The position numbers and the translations under genes are program-made. Shown here one piece after another: positions 27,796-36,143 of a DNA stretch of 39,786 bases; the first letter of the stretch is position 1, and each line of letters begins with the position of its first letter. The notes beneath the pieces are model-generated. The model had not been told where the DNA came from, ran no database searches, and saw only the letters and a list, made by a program, of their open reading frames with translations. This stretch comes from Akkermansiaceae bacterium UBA1315 (GTDB lineage: Bacteria; Verrucomicrobiota; Verrucomicrobiia; Verrucomicrobiales; Akkermansiaceae): NCBI GenBank assembly GCA_002307065.1, contig DBTN01000041.1:1-39786 (forward strand). Direction: 5' to 3'.

Positions 27796-28270
27796 GAAAC
27801 GCGTCCTGAAAAAACGGCTCATCCCAGCCCGTCCAGAGTGCCGGGGCCGATGAAACATCGCATCCGTTTCAAAACGTGTCCTGAAAGGACGATTCATCCC
27901 AGCCCGGCACAGGGTTCGGGTCCTACAAAACATCACATCCATTTCAAAACGTGTCCTGAAAAAACGGTTCATCCCAGTACGGCACAGGGTGCCGGGGCCG
28001 ATAAAACATCGCATCCGTTTCAAAACGTGTCCTGAAAGGACGATTCATCCCAGCCCGGCACAGGGTGCCGGGTTTCGGGATCTGCTTGGCTATGCGTCCT
28101 GAAGGGACGCTTCATGGTCGGGGGATCTGGTCCGTGCCCCAATGTATGAGGTGGCCTTTCAGGACACGATTCTGTTCACGTCTGTACCCGGCACCCTGTG
28201 CCGGGCTGGTATGAATCGTCCTTTCAGGACGGATGAGACGCCGGACTGGTATGAATCTCCCCTTCGAAGA
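27796..28270. repeat. Tandem and inverted array of hairpin-forming repeats
   Basis: Units begin with GTCCTGAA at 27803, 27878, 27953 and 28029, a period of 75-76 bases, and a shortened unit starts at 28096. Each unit carries a stem GTCCT-gaa-AGGAC (in some copies decayed to GAAAAAAC). The units at 27878 and 28029 and the inverted copy have a second stem around CCCGGCAC/GTGCCGGG, exact in the 28029 unit. A CGATG-aaa-CATCG-like segment follows in the first and third units. Inverted copies follow: 28155-28165, and 28186-28230, which matches the reverse complement of a unit almost exactly; a degenerate copy lies near 28241-28269. There are no unique spacers of CRISPR type. Frames open through the array because 75 is a multiple of three, but I read them as artefacts. 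Confidence 0.85.
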
Positions 28271-28344
28271 GAACGAAAAATCGAATTCACAAACGGTTTC
28301 GCCGGATTTCATGACGCCAGAACATCACGATGAACCGAAAAGGA

Positions 28345-28402
28345 TCGGAGGGCCGCATGAACCGCTATTTTCTAAATTACCGTTCACAAACCGGCCCTCC
28401 GA
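28345..28402. repeat. Perfect 11-bp inverted repeat
   Basis: TCGGAGGGCCG at 28345-28355 and CGGCCCTCCGA at 28392-28402 are exact reverse complements with a 36-base spacer. They could be the ends of a small mobile palindrome or a hairpin stem. Confidence 0.55.
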
Positions 28403-28711
28403 AAGGGACATCGCCCGAAACACGGAAACCGGTACGGCTTCCATCGGACGAAAAGCATTTCCTAAACGAAAAAGACGTCCCCCATCGTCGCGGCCATCAA
28501 CACGACCCCTCCGCTTCCACACGAAGCGAAAGAAACCGGTCACATCACTGGGGGGAGTCATCATCGGATAGGATCAAATGTCCTTCCGGGTGGACGGGGA
28601 GTTAGTAAACCGCAACACGTCGGCTGTAGCGGTCTTTAGCCGCCTCCCAAAGAAAGTGGCTTGGACATACACCGCCACCTCCCCGACCTTTGGATCGGGT
28701 GTGACACCGTT

Positions 28712-28731
28712 TGCGGTCGGTGTCGACCGCA
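28712..28731. repeat. Hairpin within an intergenic palindromic region
   Basis: TGCGGTCG-gtgt-CGACCGCA is a perfect 8-bp stem with a 4-base loop. Just upstream CCCGA and TCGGG (about 28682-28699) form a weaker stem, and GCGG-tctttag-CCGC lies near 28628. The grouping suggests a REP-like element. Confidence 0.45.
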
Positions 28732-28927
28732 TGTTGCATAGGATTACTACATCCTCGACCGCCGAAGCGGACGAACAAAATCAACCACTTATCGCCCAAA
28801 AACACAACCCTAAAAATCTAACAGATCATCCCCAAATCCACTTCCTGCGCCCACCCACACATTCACTTATCCACCGCGCAATCTCAATGCCGACGGACGT
28901 AAGATCCAACCGATTGTTCGTATAAGG

Positions 28928-29899
28928 CTATCCACGCTGGAGCGGCTCCATGAGCATACCCCAATAGAAATCTGCAGCTCCCTCATTCGATAAATTCAAC
29001 TCGCGGTCCGCGCTCCGACTGAAAGACGATATCCCCATGGGTTTGAGGCTCAGCGATTGTTCTCCCACCTCAACACTGAGCATTTCGTTAAAACTGTTGC
29101 TCTGACTCCGGTCGTCGTGGGAATAGGTGATTCCTTCACCAAATGCGGACGCACCACCATGGCGGACGGCGCACTTGGATACGGCTTCCCCGTTTCGATA
29201 AATTACAGCCGAGAAACTTTCAGCATCGATGCGCTTGAATCTAGCCTCGATCTCAGGGTGACGTCTCTTTAGTTCCTCTAGTGAGCTCTCAAAATACTTT
29301 GCCATATACTCAAAGGCTTCGTCCGTGAAACGATCCTTGTCCGCTTGAGTAAATGTTTTGTGAAGCCGTAGATTACTAGATCGCGGAGCGAACACTTGTT
29401 GAAACGTTTCCGCGGGATCGTGAAATCCTGAAGCAGCCTTGGCCGGAGGCGGCGAAGTCGGCACCGCCTTCAGCGCCGCCCGGATCTGCTTCACCACATC
29501 CAGAAATGCCTCATCCTCGTTTGCCCATTTGGTAATCGGATAGCCATCTTTCGGAGCTGCCAGCAGCTTTTTAAAAGGGGTGTCCTCCTGCCAGTCGCAA
29601 GGCCGTAGAATGACGGGTATCACGCGTGCGGTGCCGGCATCGTGACGAGCCATCGCCTGAGTGACCTCCACGTCGTGACAATAGGACGAGGCGAGGAAAT
29701 CTGAACTCACGAGGAGCAAGATCACATCCGCTTCCTTCATATTCTGGTCGATCGGACGATCCAGTTCGTCTCCGGCAAGGATCATACGATCATGCCAAGT
29801 CTCGATAGCTCCAGAACGCCTGAGGGACTCCAGATGCGTTTGAAGCTTATCACGCAAGGCTTCATCCTTGTGGGAATAAGAGAAGAACAGCTTGGCCAT
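28928..29899 (-). CDS. TIR-domain protein, putative defence effector
   Basis: 323 residues from the ATG at 29899; a longer frame from 29953 would overlap mod. The N-terminal TIR domain (1-145) has FFSYSHKDEALRDKL at the start, DRPIDQNMKEADVILLLVSSDF in the middle (given here as two adjoining parts, DRPIDQNMKEAD and VILLLVSSDF), and the SSYCHDVEV helix with E78 at the position of the catalytic glutamate of NAD-cleaving TIR domains. A Pro/Ala linker (about 146-160) leads to a C-terminal region of about 160 residues that I do not recognise. It contains RSQSNSFNEMLSVEV and AADFYWGMLMEPL. No membrane span. The gene starts 8 bases after mod, so it is the third gene of the R-M operon. TIR effectors in known systems deplete NAD+ or make signal nucleotides after phage sensing; here that is inference. 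Confidence 0.88.
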   Translation of the reverse strand: MAKLFFSYSHKDEALRDKLQTHLESLRRSGAIETWHDRMILAGDELDRPIDQNMKEADVILLLVSSDFLASSYCHDVEVTQAMARHDAGTARVIPVILRPCDWQEDTPFKKLLAAPKDGYPITKWANEDEAFLDVVKQIRAALKAVPTSPPPAKAASGFHDPAETFQQVFAPRSSNLRLHKTFTQADKDRFTDEAFEYMAKYFESSLEELKRRHPEIEARFKRIDAESFSAVIYRNGEAVSKCAVRHGGASAFGEGITYSHDDRSQSNSFNEMLSVEVGEQSLSLKPMGISSFSRSADRELNLSNEGAADFYWGMLMEPLQRG

Positions 29900-29907
29900 G
29901 CAAAAGA

Positions 29908-31824
29908 TTAGAATGCGTTGAAGTGCTTGCCGAGGAAATGTCGGAGATTCCACTTGCTGGTGGTGGAAAGAGAGCGCTCCAGACAGATGAAGAACGGAAT
30001 CTCACCCCCATCTGCAATCTCGCGTAGGCGCTTGATCGTGCTATCCTTGATACTTTCGTTCCAAGCAAGGCAGACCAAAGCCGTGCGCCGGGGATCACGG
30101 ACTTCGAAGACGGTGTTGTCCGTGAAATCCTCCCGGCGGTCACGGGTGTAGTGAAGCTGAAAGCCGTTCTTGAGAAGAACTTCGTCAAACACCGCCTGCT
30201 CACCCTGCTCATCCAGTGTAAGGAAAAACGCGGCTTCCTTCTCGTCGATGTAGCGTCGCAGCGCAGCAACGTTGGCCTCCTCATCCATAGCCGGGTCAGG
30301 TTTAAAATCGCAGCGGGGAAAATTGGACTTCTGGAGTTTGTAAACCTTGAAACCGGCGTCGGGCATGGGCTGCGGGTTATCGCCGTAGCCTTCAATAACG
30401 CGTTTAACTCGTTCAATGGTGATCGCAGAAATAGCAGCAAACCCAAGTCGACTTGCCTTACTTTCATCGGAAGTGGTTTCTGGAATTTGAGCAAGTATGA
30501 AGTGCCGCCTTTTCCCAGTCTCAATCTCTAGATTCAATAATGCATGAGCAGTCACTCCGCTTCCTGCAAAAAAATCCAAAACGATATCTCCCTCTTCAGT
30601 TACAGATAATATCTTCTCCAGAAGGCCTAACGGCTTGGGGAAGTCAAAAACTCCACCCTGTTCAAGAACGGTCTCTAGTTCCTTTGTTCCTCGCTGTGTA
30701 TACGGCCCCTCTTGCAGAGAGTAAAGCTTGGCACGGCGCTCATTGCCGTTCTCATCCCGTAGGTACTGCTTATAGTCCACAGTCCATGATCCATCAGTAT
30801 TCTTTCGAGCTACTATCTCGTTATTTTCCAGTGCCGCATCGACTCGCTCTTTGGACCACTGCCATTGCTTCTCCGGCAGAATTTCTTCTCCTTCCCAGAT
30901 AATTGGATAGCGTAGATTGGGCCTATCGTCCATACTGTTTGTAGCGAGGGGCTGATGACGGTATGGCCCTCTTATATGAAATTTGTCATCCTGTTGCTTG
31001 TAATATTTGAGTGCTTCAGGATCAGGTGGTAGGGAAATTTCTGGAATAGTCGATAGATCCTTCGCAAAGCATATTATATACTCGTGTAAATTCACGAGGT
31101 ATTTGGACTTAGCTCCTCCACCATAGGATTTTTTCCAGATAATTGTTTCCACATGATTCTCTTCGCCGAAAAGGTCATTCATGATTTTTCGCAAATGAAA
31201 AGCTTCATGATCGTCGCAAGATACGAAAATGAGTCCGTCGTCTTTCAACAATGACCTAGCAACCAGCAGACGTGCCTGCATCATGGACAACCAGTCGGAG
31301 TGATATCGCCCGGAAGTCTCCGGATTACTCTCAAGCTTAACACCGTCCTCTGCACTACCAGATTCATCCCAATAACTCTTTCGATCTTTGGCGTAATTAT
31401 CCCGATAGATAAAGTCCTTCCCGGTATTATACGGCGGATCGATATAGATGCATTTCACTTGTTCCCTGTAAGCATTGAGGAGCAGTTTTAGAGTTTCCAG
31501 ATTCTCCCCTTCGATGATCATATTACCATCGGCTTTATCCGGGTTTACGGAGCGGGCTTCATCATAGACGAGGGTCGCGGTTGTGGGAGTGAAGGCCTCC
31601 CGCTTGGAGGCGGCTTTGCCATACCATTTGAATTCGTAGCGCTCTGTCTCATGGACTTCGTTCGGCTCGACGAGTTGCCGGAGTTCGTCAGGATTGAGAC
31701 GACCTTCGTTGGTGAAAAGATCCGGAAATAGTCGCTTGAGTTCGGCAAGGCGCTCCGCCCGGATATCCGGCGTGATGGGCAGGAGATCGTTGAGCGTTTC
31801 CGGAGTGGAGGATGGGTCAGACAT
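29908..31824 (-). CDS. mod: Type III restriction-modification adenine methyltransferase (Mod)
   Basis: 638 residues. Motif IV DPPY is at 129-132 (CIYIDPPYNTGKDF) and the AdoMet-binding motif I DFFAGSG at 417-423. This IV-before-I order marks the beta class used by Type III Mod subunits. The region between them (about 230-400) should contain the target recognition domain. Mod gives sequence specificity and methylates N6 of adenine on one strand; with Res it forms the cleaving complex. No simple-sequence tract suggesting phase variation was seen. It lies 9 bases after res and 8 bases before the TIR gene. There is no ACCGGT palindrome in the whole gene, unlike the rest of the window. Confidence 0.93.
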   Translation of the reverse strand: MSDPSSTPETLNDLLPITPDIRAERLAELKRLFPDLFTNEGRLNPDELRQLVEPNEVHETERYEFKWYGKAASKREAFTPTTATLVYDEARSVNPDKADGNMIIEGENLETLKLLLNAYREQVKCIYIDPPYNTGKDFIYRDNYAKDRKSYWDESGSAEDGVKLESNPETSGRYHSDWLSMMQARLLVARSLLKDDGLIFVSCDDHEAFHLRKIMNDLFGEENHVETIIWKKSYGGGAKSKYLVNLHEYIICFAKDLSTIPEISLPPDPEALKYYKQQDDKFHIRGPYRHQPLATNSMDDRPNLRYPIIWEGEEILPEKQWQWSKERVDAALENNEIVARKNTDGSWTVDYKQYLRDENGNERRAKLYSLQEGPYTQRGTKELETVLEQGGVFDFPKPLGLLEKILSVTEEGDIVLDFFAGSGVTAHALLNLEIETGKRRHFILAQIPETTSDESKASRLGFAAISAITIERVKRVIEGYGDNPQPMPDAGFKVYKLQKSNFPRCDFKPDPAMDEEANVAALRRYIDEKEAAFFLTLDEQGEQAVFDEVLLKNGFQLHYTRDRREDFTDNTVFEVRDPRRTALVCLAWNESIKDSTIKRLREIADGGEIPFFICLERSLSTTSKWNLRHFLGKHFNAF

Positions 31825-31833
31825 GGAAAAGAT

Positions 31834-34608
31834 TTAGGAATTGGGAGTGGCGGTTGCTGCCTGGAGGGTGGCACCAAAATTGTCACGAGGGGCGAAGAAT
31901 CCCATTGCGGGAGCTTTGTCGCCATATTCTTCCTCATCATCACGGACATTCGCGTCGAACCGGGAGACCGGCGCCTGATAAAGAAGAGTGGTGTTAGCGG
32001 AAATGCCGAGCGCATGGAAGTGGCGTATGGCGCACTGAATCTTCACCTGCTCCTCGGGCGTAAGTTGATCCATATTGTCAGTGGACTTGGTTTCCACGAC
32101 GAGATGAATCTCCACTTCCTGATCATCACGGAGGCCTTTATGGGAAATGACGAGGCCAAAGTCCGGTGTGTAGTGAGTCGTGCCGCCCTTGAGCGATGGA
32201 ACAGGGATCTTATACCAATCCGGTAGCTTTAGCAGAGCGCGGACGCGTGGATGTCCATCCGCCTCTTTCGCGAAGCGGGATTCCGGCTGGGAATCCGCGT
32301 CAAGAATGGCGTGGTCATAGATGCCATGGTTCGGCGTAGGAACGGTGCTGCGATAGGTTTCGATGATGTCTTTAAACAAATCCAAGCCGTAACTTTCCCC
32401 GGTGGGTGTGTAATCAATGGTGCGGACCATCTCCGCCAGCGCGATCCGGTTGATATGCTCGGTGGCCAGATGGAGGTAACGTGGAGGATTACGGACGAGT
32501 TGTTCCAGATTCTGCAAGCCTTTGACGATTTCGACAATCGTCGGATAAGCGAGTGCCGTGTTTTCCGAGAGCTCCTCGATGAGATCCATCGCTGTGAAGT
32601 CCGCAGCGAGCCGCACCTTTTCCTCGCCGCCGAAGGTCGAGCGTGCTTCTTCGGTCGCGGAGAGCGCATCGATCCGATTGATCTCAATAGCAGCCTCGTA
32701 GTGCTCAAGGGAGATTTCATCGAGCTTCGTGATGCAGTCTCGGATCAATGCATCTTCATCGAACTGCACGCTGTAATCCGTACGCCGCGAGAGACGCTCC
32801 CAGAATTTCTTAAATGAATCCCCTTCCAAACGCTCCCGGTTGAGAATGACTTTCTTCTTGGCTGCCGGTTTTCCCTTGGGCGAGTGCCTCATGGGGACAT
32901 GAGAACGAAGCTCCGATTGGTATTGGGTGACGAATGTCTGGTAGCTTTCGTTAGGAATCACCGTGAGCAAATTCACCTCCTGACCCTCTGGCGTCGTATC
33001 ATCATCGTAAATGCGTTGGCCCGACTGATTCCGGCAAATACGTAGTCCACGGCCGATCTCCTGACGCTTCTTGGTGTCGGAGTAGGTCTGATTAAGCGTG
33101 GCGATGTTGAAAACATTCGGATTGTCCCAGCCGACGCCGAGAGCCGAATGGGAAAAGATGAACTGCCGGGGATTATCGAAGGCGAGAAGCTTTTCCTTAT
33201 CGCGCAGGATTTCATCGTAGATCTCACGCTGCTTCGCCATGGAGTTCTCATTATCCGTGAACTCGCCAGAGCTGGTCTTTGCGAAATAATAGGCCTGAAC
33301 CTCATGGACGAATCCCGCCGGAGCTGCCGTTTGATAGAAGTCTTGATATGCCCGGGGAAACTCCTCGATGAAGAGCGTCTTAATCATCCCATCCGGATCC
33401 ATGTAATTCGCCACCCGGTCGATAAAGATCAGCGAAAGCGGTTTGATGCCGAGAGGCTTGAGTTTCTCCACTTTCTCGAAGTGGCGGAAGCAAAGCCAAT
33501 AGAGCTGCTGACGAAAGATCCCTTTCACGTCTCCAGTGGCAGTACGGGGTGTCAGCTCTACGCCGTTGTGGAATTTCACCATCGCATCGCCGCCACGCAA
33601 GCCTTTGGCACGGATGTGTGAGATCTTAAAATCCCGATAGGAAATGTTGTTGGTAGCATCCTCCAGCGAATCACCATCTTTGAGCCACTTGGTATCCGCG
33701 TATTTAAAACCGGTCGCCATTTGCCGCCATGCTCTGAGTTTAGCCTTCGGTGAACCGGTTCCGGTCTGAGTCTCGACGAGCTCAATCTTAAGAGTGGCCT
33801 CATCATTGATTTCCGCAACGGATAGGACCTCGATCTTTTTCACCAGCCGCTGGTTGTAGGCCTCGAAAGGAGTAAGGCGAAAAATGAGATTCCGAACGGT
33901 CTTGTGGGTGGCGGAGTATCGCAGCCTCGCGATAGAATCCAAAGCATCGAGCCGAGGGCGGAGGTTCTCCGTGTCCATTCCCTCCTGCGGCTCATCCATG
34001 ATCACAATAGGACGAACTTTTCCCAAAGCCTGCCAGTAAGACATACCGTCCGGGGCTTTTTCGCCTTCGGTCCGATTGATGATGTTGTCGTCGCCACTAA
34101 AGGAATGGGTGGTCATCACCATCACCTGGAGGTCCGTCCCCTCGATGAAACTCCGCACTTTGGTGAGCTTCTTGCTGTCATACTCGAAGGCATGGAGCGG
34201 GATATTGTAAAGCCGCTCTAGTTGGGCGCGAAAGGACTCGATCGTATCGAGCACACCCTCCCTGATAGGGACAGATGGCACGAGGATGATGAACTTCGTA
34301 AACCCGTATTCGCGGCAAAGTTCATAGATCGTCCGTAGATACACGAGTGTTTTCCCCGTGCCCGTTTCCATCTCGATACAGTAATCCGGATCGATGCAGA
34401 CATTTGCCTCGCCATGAGAAATACCATTTTCCGCTGCGATCTTCTCCAAATTGGCGACGATCTCCTGCCGGGAAAGGGCCAGACGGTTAGGAAAGCAATC
34501 GCCTTGAAGCTGAAGATCGAAGTAATTGCGCTGCTGGCCTTCGAAAAGGCGAACAACGGCATTGATAGCCTGACGCTGGTAAGGAAGATCTTCGAGTTTG
34601 AAAGACAT
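31834..34608 (-). CDS. res: Type III restriction endonuclease subunit (Res)
   Basis: 924 residues from the ATG at 34608 (MSFKLEDLPYQRQAINAVVR). The open frame runs upstream to 34911, but the first 101 residues cross intergenic repeats and are not credible. Superfamily 2 helicase motifs: GTGKT (83-87), DEPQ (205-208), RYSATHKT, and GRGLRICRN as motif VI. The C-terminal nuclease is PD-(D/E)xK type: PDFG (D816), then VETK (E839, K841). Res needs Mod for site recognition and uses ATP for communication along DNA before cutting. Here res precedes mod, whereas classical systems such as EcoP1I have mod first. Two ACCGGT sites occur at 33709 and 33754. Confidence 0.93.
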   Translation of the reverse strand: MSFKLEDLPYQRQAINAVVRLFEGQQRNYFDLQLQGDCFPNRLALSRQEIVANLEKIAAENGISHGEANVCIDPDYCIEMETGTGKTLVYLRTIYELCREYGFTKFIILVPSVPIREGVLDTIESFRAQLERLYNIPLHAFEYDSKKLTKVRSFIEGTDLQVMVMTTHSFSGDDNIINRTEGEKAPDGMSYWQALGKVRPIVIMDEPQEGMDTENLRPRLDALDSIARLRYSATHKTVRNLIFRLTPFEAYNQRLVKKIEVLSVAEINDEATLKIELVETQTGTGSPKAKLRAWRQMATGFKYADTKWLKDGDSLEDATNNISYRDFKISHIRAKGLRGGDAMVKFHNGVELTPRTATGDVKGIFRQQLYWLCFRHFEKVEKLKPLGIKPLSLIFIDRVANYMDPDGMIKTLFIEEFPRAYQDFYQTAAPAGFVHEVQAYYFAKTSSGEFTDNENSMAKQREIYDEILRDKEKLLAFDNPRQFIFSHSALGVGWDNPNVFNIATLNQTYSDTKKRQEIGRGLRICRNQSGQRIYDDDTTPEGQEVNLLTVIPNESYQTFVTQYQSELRSHVPMRHSPKGKPAAKKKVILNRERLEGDSFKKFWERLSRRTDYSVQFDEDALIRDCITKLDEISLEHYEAAIEINRIDALSATEEARSTFGGEEKVRLAADFTAMDLIEELSENTALAYPTIVEIVKGLQNLEQLVRNPPRYLHLATEHINRIALAEMVRTIDYTPTGESYGLDLFKDIIETYRSTVPTPNHGIYDHAILDADSQPESRFAKEADGHPRVRALLKLPDWYKIPVPSLKGGTTHYTPDFGLVISHKGLRDDQEVEIHLVVETKSTDNMDQLTPEEQVKIQCAIRHFHALGISANTTLLYQAPVSRFDANVRDDEEEYGDKAPAMGFFAPRDNFGATLQAATATPNS

Positions 34609-34750
34609 GAATGGCAGGAACTTTTTGCGAATTTGGCAGTTTAAGGCAAGAGAATGCTTTCGGAACAACTTGGCGACCGCCGCTCCTGTTTTAGGCGAAC
34701 GACGGCCGTCGGCGCGGATTTGGAGGAGGAAGTGAGATATCGAATCCGAA

Positions 34751-34829
34751 AAAGGAGCGCGATCATTCTGATCGCTGGTTGACCGGACATTCTGTCCCGG
34801 TTCGTTCGATAGAATATCGACGCTCCTTT
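34751..34829. repeat. Three-hairpin element with closing inverted repeat
   Basis: AAAGGAGCG (34751-34759) and CGCTCCTTT (34821-34829) are exact inverted ends. Between them are three stems sharing the same 5-base loop: CGATC-ATTCT-GATCG (34760-34774), ACCGGAC-ATTCT-GTCCCGGT with one bulged C (34782-34801), and TCGAT-AGAAT-ATCGA (34806-34820), where the loop is the reverse complement of ATTCT. As single-stranded DNA or RNA this would fold as a cloverleaf. A related copy is at 39526-39576. Confidence 0.8.
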
Positions 34830-34852
34830 GATGCTGTCGCCTGCTCGGCAAG

Positions 34853-34917
34853 CCGGACTGAAGTCCGGGGTCCAGTTTTTGCCAATGGTGACGTTTCCCT
34901 CGCCGGCTCAAGCCAGC
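34853..34917. repeat. Two further hairpins beside the three-hairpin element
   Basis: CCGGACT-ga-AGTCCGG (34853-34868) is a perfect stem. GCCGGCT-ca-AGCCAGC (34902-34917) is a 7-bp stem with one mismatch. Both resemble REP-type palindromes. They lie between the res operon and the end of galM and could also help end galM transcription. Confidence 0.55.
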
Positions 34918-34938
34918 GCTCCGTGATGCACTTTCTCT

Positions 34939-36057
34939 CTACAACGCTGAAAACCGGTGGATCAAAGTATGCCGGTAGATTTCACCGGGGCGGAGCACGA
35001 CGGAGGGAAATTCTGGCCGGTTTGGCGCGTCGGGAAACGCCTGCGTTTCCAAACAAAATGCGCTTTGTTTGGGATAGGCGATTCCCCCTTTCCCCACGCG
35101 ACTGCCGTCGAGAATATTCCCGGTGAAAAACTGGATGCCCGGCTGATCGGTGAACATTTCCATAACTCGACCACTCTGCGGATCCACCACCCGCGCGGCG
35201 AGACGAACGCCATCTGCCTTTCGCAGAACCCAGCAAGAATCGTAACCCATTCCGAAATGCAGTGCGTCGAAATCTTCATCGATCTGGGCGCCAATCGGTG
35301 TCGGCTCGGTGAAGTCCATCGGAGTTCCCGAAACCGGTCGGATTTCACCCTGCGGGATCATGCCTTCATCCGTGGGTAAAAAATGATCGGCCTCGATCGC
35401 CAATTCGTGCTCCCGGATGACCTTCTGCGGATCTCCGGAAAGATTCCAGTAAGTATGATTGACCACATTCACGATCGTAGCCCGATCGGTCGTGGCGGTG
35501 ACTTGCCATTTCAGTTCGTCTGAATCCGTCAGCGAATAAACGACGCGCACCTCCAAATTCCCCGGATATCCTTCCTCGCCGTCCTCGGAAAGATAAGTCA
35601 ACACCACCCCGTCGTCCGTCACTTCTCCTTTCCAAAGTCGTTTGTGAAAACCGGTCGGCCCGCCATGAAGATGATGCGGCCCGTTGTTTTCCGCCAACGG
35701 ATAATCGACGCCATCCAGCGAGAACCTCGCGTGGCCGATCCGGTTCGCGAAACGTCCGGTCGTCACTCCGAAATAGGCGGAATCCTCCAGCCAGTCTTCC
35801 AGCCGATCGTATCCGTGCGTCAAATCCGCAAACGTCCCTTCGCGGTCGGGCGTTTCCATCGAGATCAGGATCGCTCCGTATTCCATCACCTTTGCCTTCA
35901 ATCCTTGGCGATTGGTCAGGGTGAAAATCTTCACCTCACGCCCGTCTGGCATTTTTCCGTAGGTTTCGACTTGGATGTTCGACGAATTCACGCGGGTTTC
36001 TGGCAAAAAATCCATGCGCCTGCGATCCCGAGATTGAGAATTTTCCGAAACGTTCAT
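34939..36057 (-). CDS. galM: Aldose 1-epimerase (mutarotase)
   Basis: Up to 372 residues; ATG at 36015 (MDFLPETRVN) is an alternative start giving 358 residues, nearer the family norm. It interconverts alpha and beta anomers of hexoses such as galactose and glucose. Motifs: GRFANRI (101-107), HHLHGG with a conserved His, the catalytic histidine in NHTYWNLSG (H201), and the catalytic glutamate in CLETQAFPDAPN near the C-terminus. There is no signal peptide, so it is probably cytoplasmic. Other galactose genes are not adjacent. It is transcribed away from the GAF gene, with an 86-base divergent spacer. Confidence 0.93.
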   Translation of the reverse strand: MNVSENSQSRDRRRMDFLPETRVNSSNIQVETYGKMPDGREVKIFTLTNRQGLKAKVMEYGAILISMETPDREGTFADLTHGYDRLEDWLEDSAYFGVTTGRFANRIGHARFSLDGVDYPLAENNGPHHLHGGPTGFHKRLWKGEVTDDGVVLTYLSEDGEEGYPGNLEVRVVYSLTDSDELKWQVTATTDRATIVNVVNHTYWNLSGDPQKVIREHELAIEADHFLPTDEGMIPQGEIRPVSGTPMDFTEPTPIGAQIDEDFDALHFGMGYDSCWVLRKADGVRLAARVVDPQSGRVMEMFTDQPGIQFFTGNILDGSRVGKGGIAYPKQSAFCLETQAFPDAPNRPEFPSVVLRPGEIYRHTLIHRFSAL

Positions 36058-36143
36058 TCGTGACGGACCCTCGCCGATCTTGGCGTTTTTCCAAACGCTC
36101 TTTCTCCGCGTGACGACCGCGCAAACCGGTGCAAGATTGACCC

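Larger units (their letters stand above)
28271..28927. other. Non-coding region between repeat array and TIR gene
   Basis: About 650 bases with only short, unconvincing frames. It contains an 11-bp inverted repeat (28345-28402), two ACCGGT sites (28428, 28535), and a stretch (about 28610-28775) with several small palindromes that looks like another intergenic repeat family. The final 120 bases before the TIR stop are more AT-rich. No gene or RNA was recognised. Confidence 0.5.
34609..34938. other. Repeat-rich non-coding region upstream of res
   Basis: Holds the res promoter region and, further out, palindromic elements. CGACGGCCGTCG (34700-34711) is a perfect 12-base palindrome. The three-hairpin element (34751-34829) and two more stems (34853-34917) follow. 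No convincing sigma-70 promoter for res was found; TTGTTC with TTAAAC 18 bases on (minus strand) is a weak candidate. No gene was seen. Confidence 0.5.

Noticed and set aside
27745..28023. A 92-residue minus-strand frame with 25-residue repeats through the hairpin array, and a similar plus-strand frame
   Set aside because: The unit is 75 bases, so any frame stays open by arithmetic. The DNA palindromes, not the peptide, are what is conserved, and inverted copies occur.
27796..28270. CRISPR array
   Set aside because: The whole 75-base unit repeats, with no unique spacers and no cas genes.
28578..28925. 115-residue plus-strand frame
   Set aside because: It runs through palindromic repeats, has no recognisable fold and is not supported by a ribosome site.
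28928..34608. DISARM, BREX or phage-exclusion cluster
   Set aside because: No PglX/PglZ, BrxL, DrmA/B or similar genes; only Type III Res and Mod with a TIR protein are present.
34609..34911. N-terminal extension of Res by 101 residues
   Set aside because: It crosses the three-hairpin repeat and has low-quality composition; ATG at 34608 gives the normal Res N-terminus.
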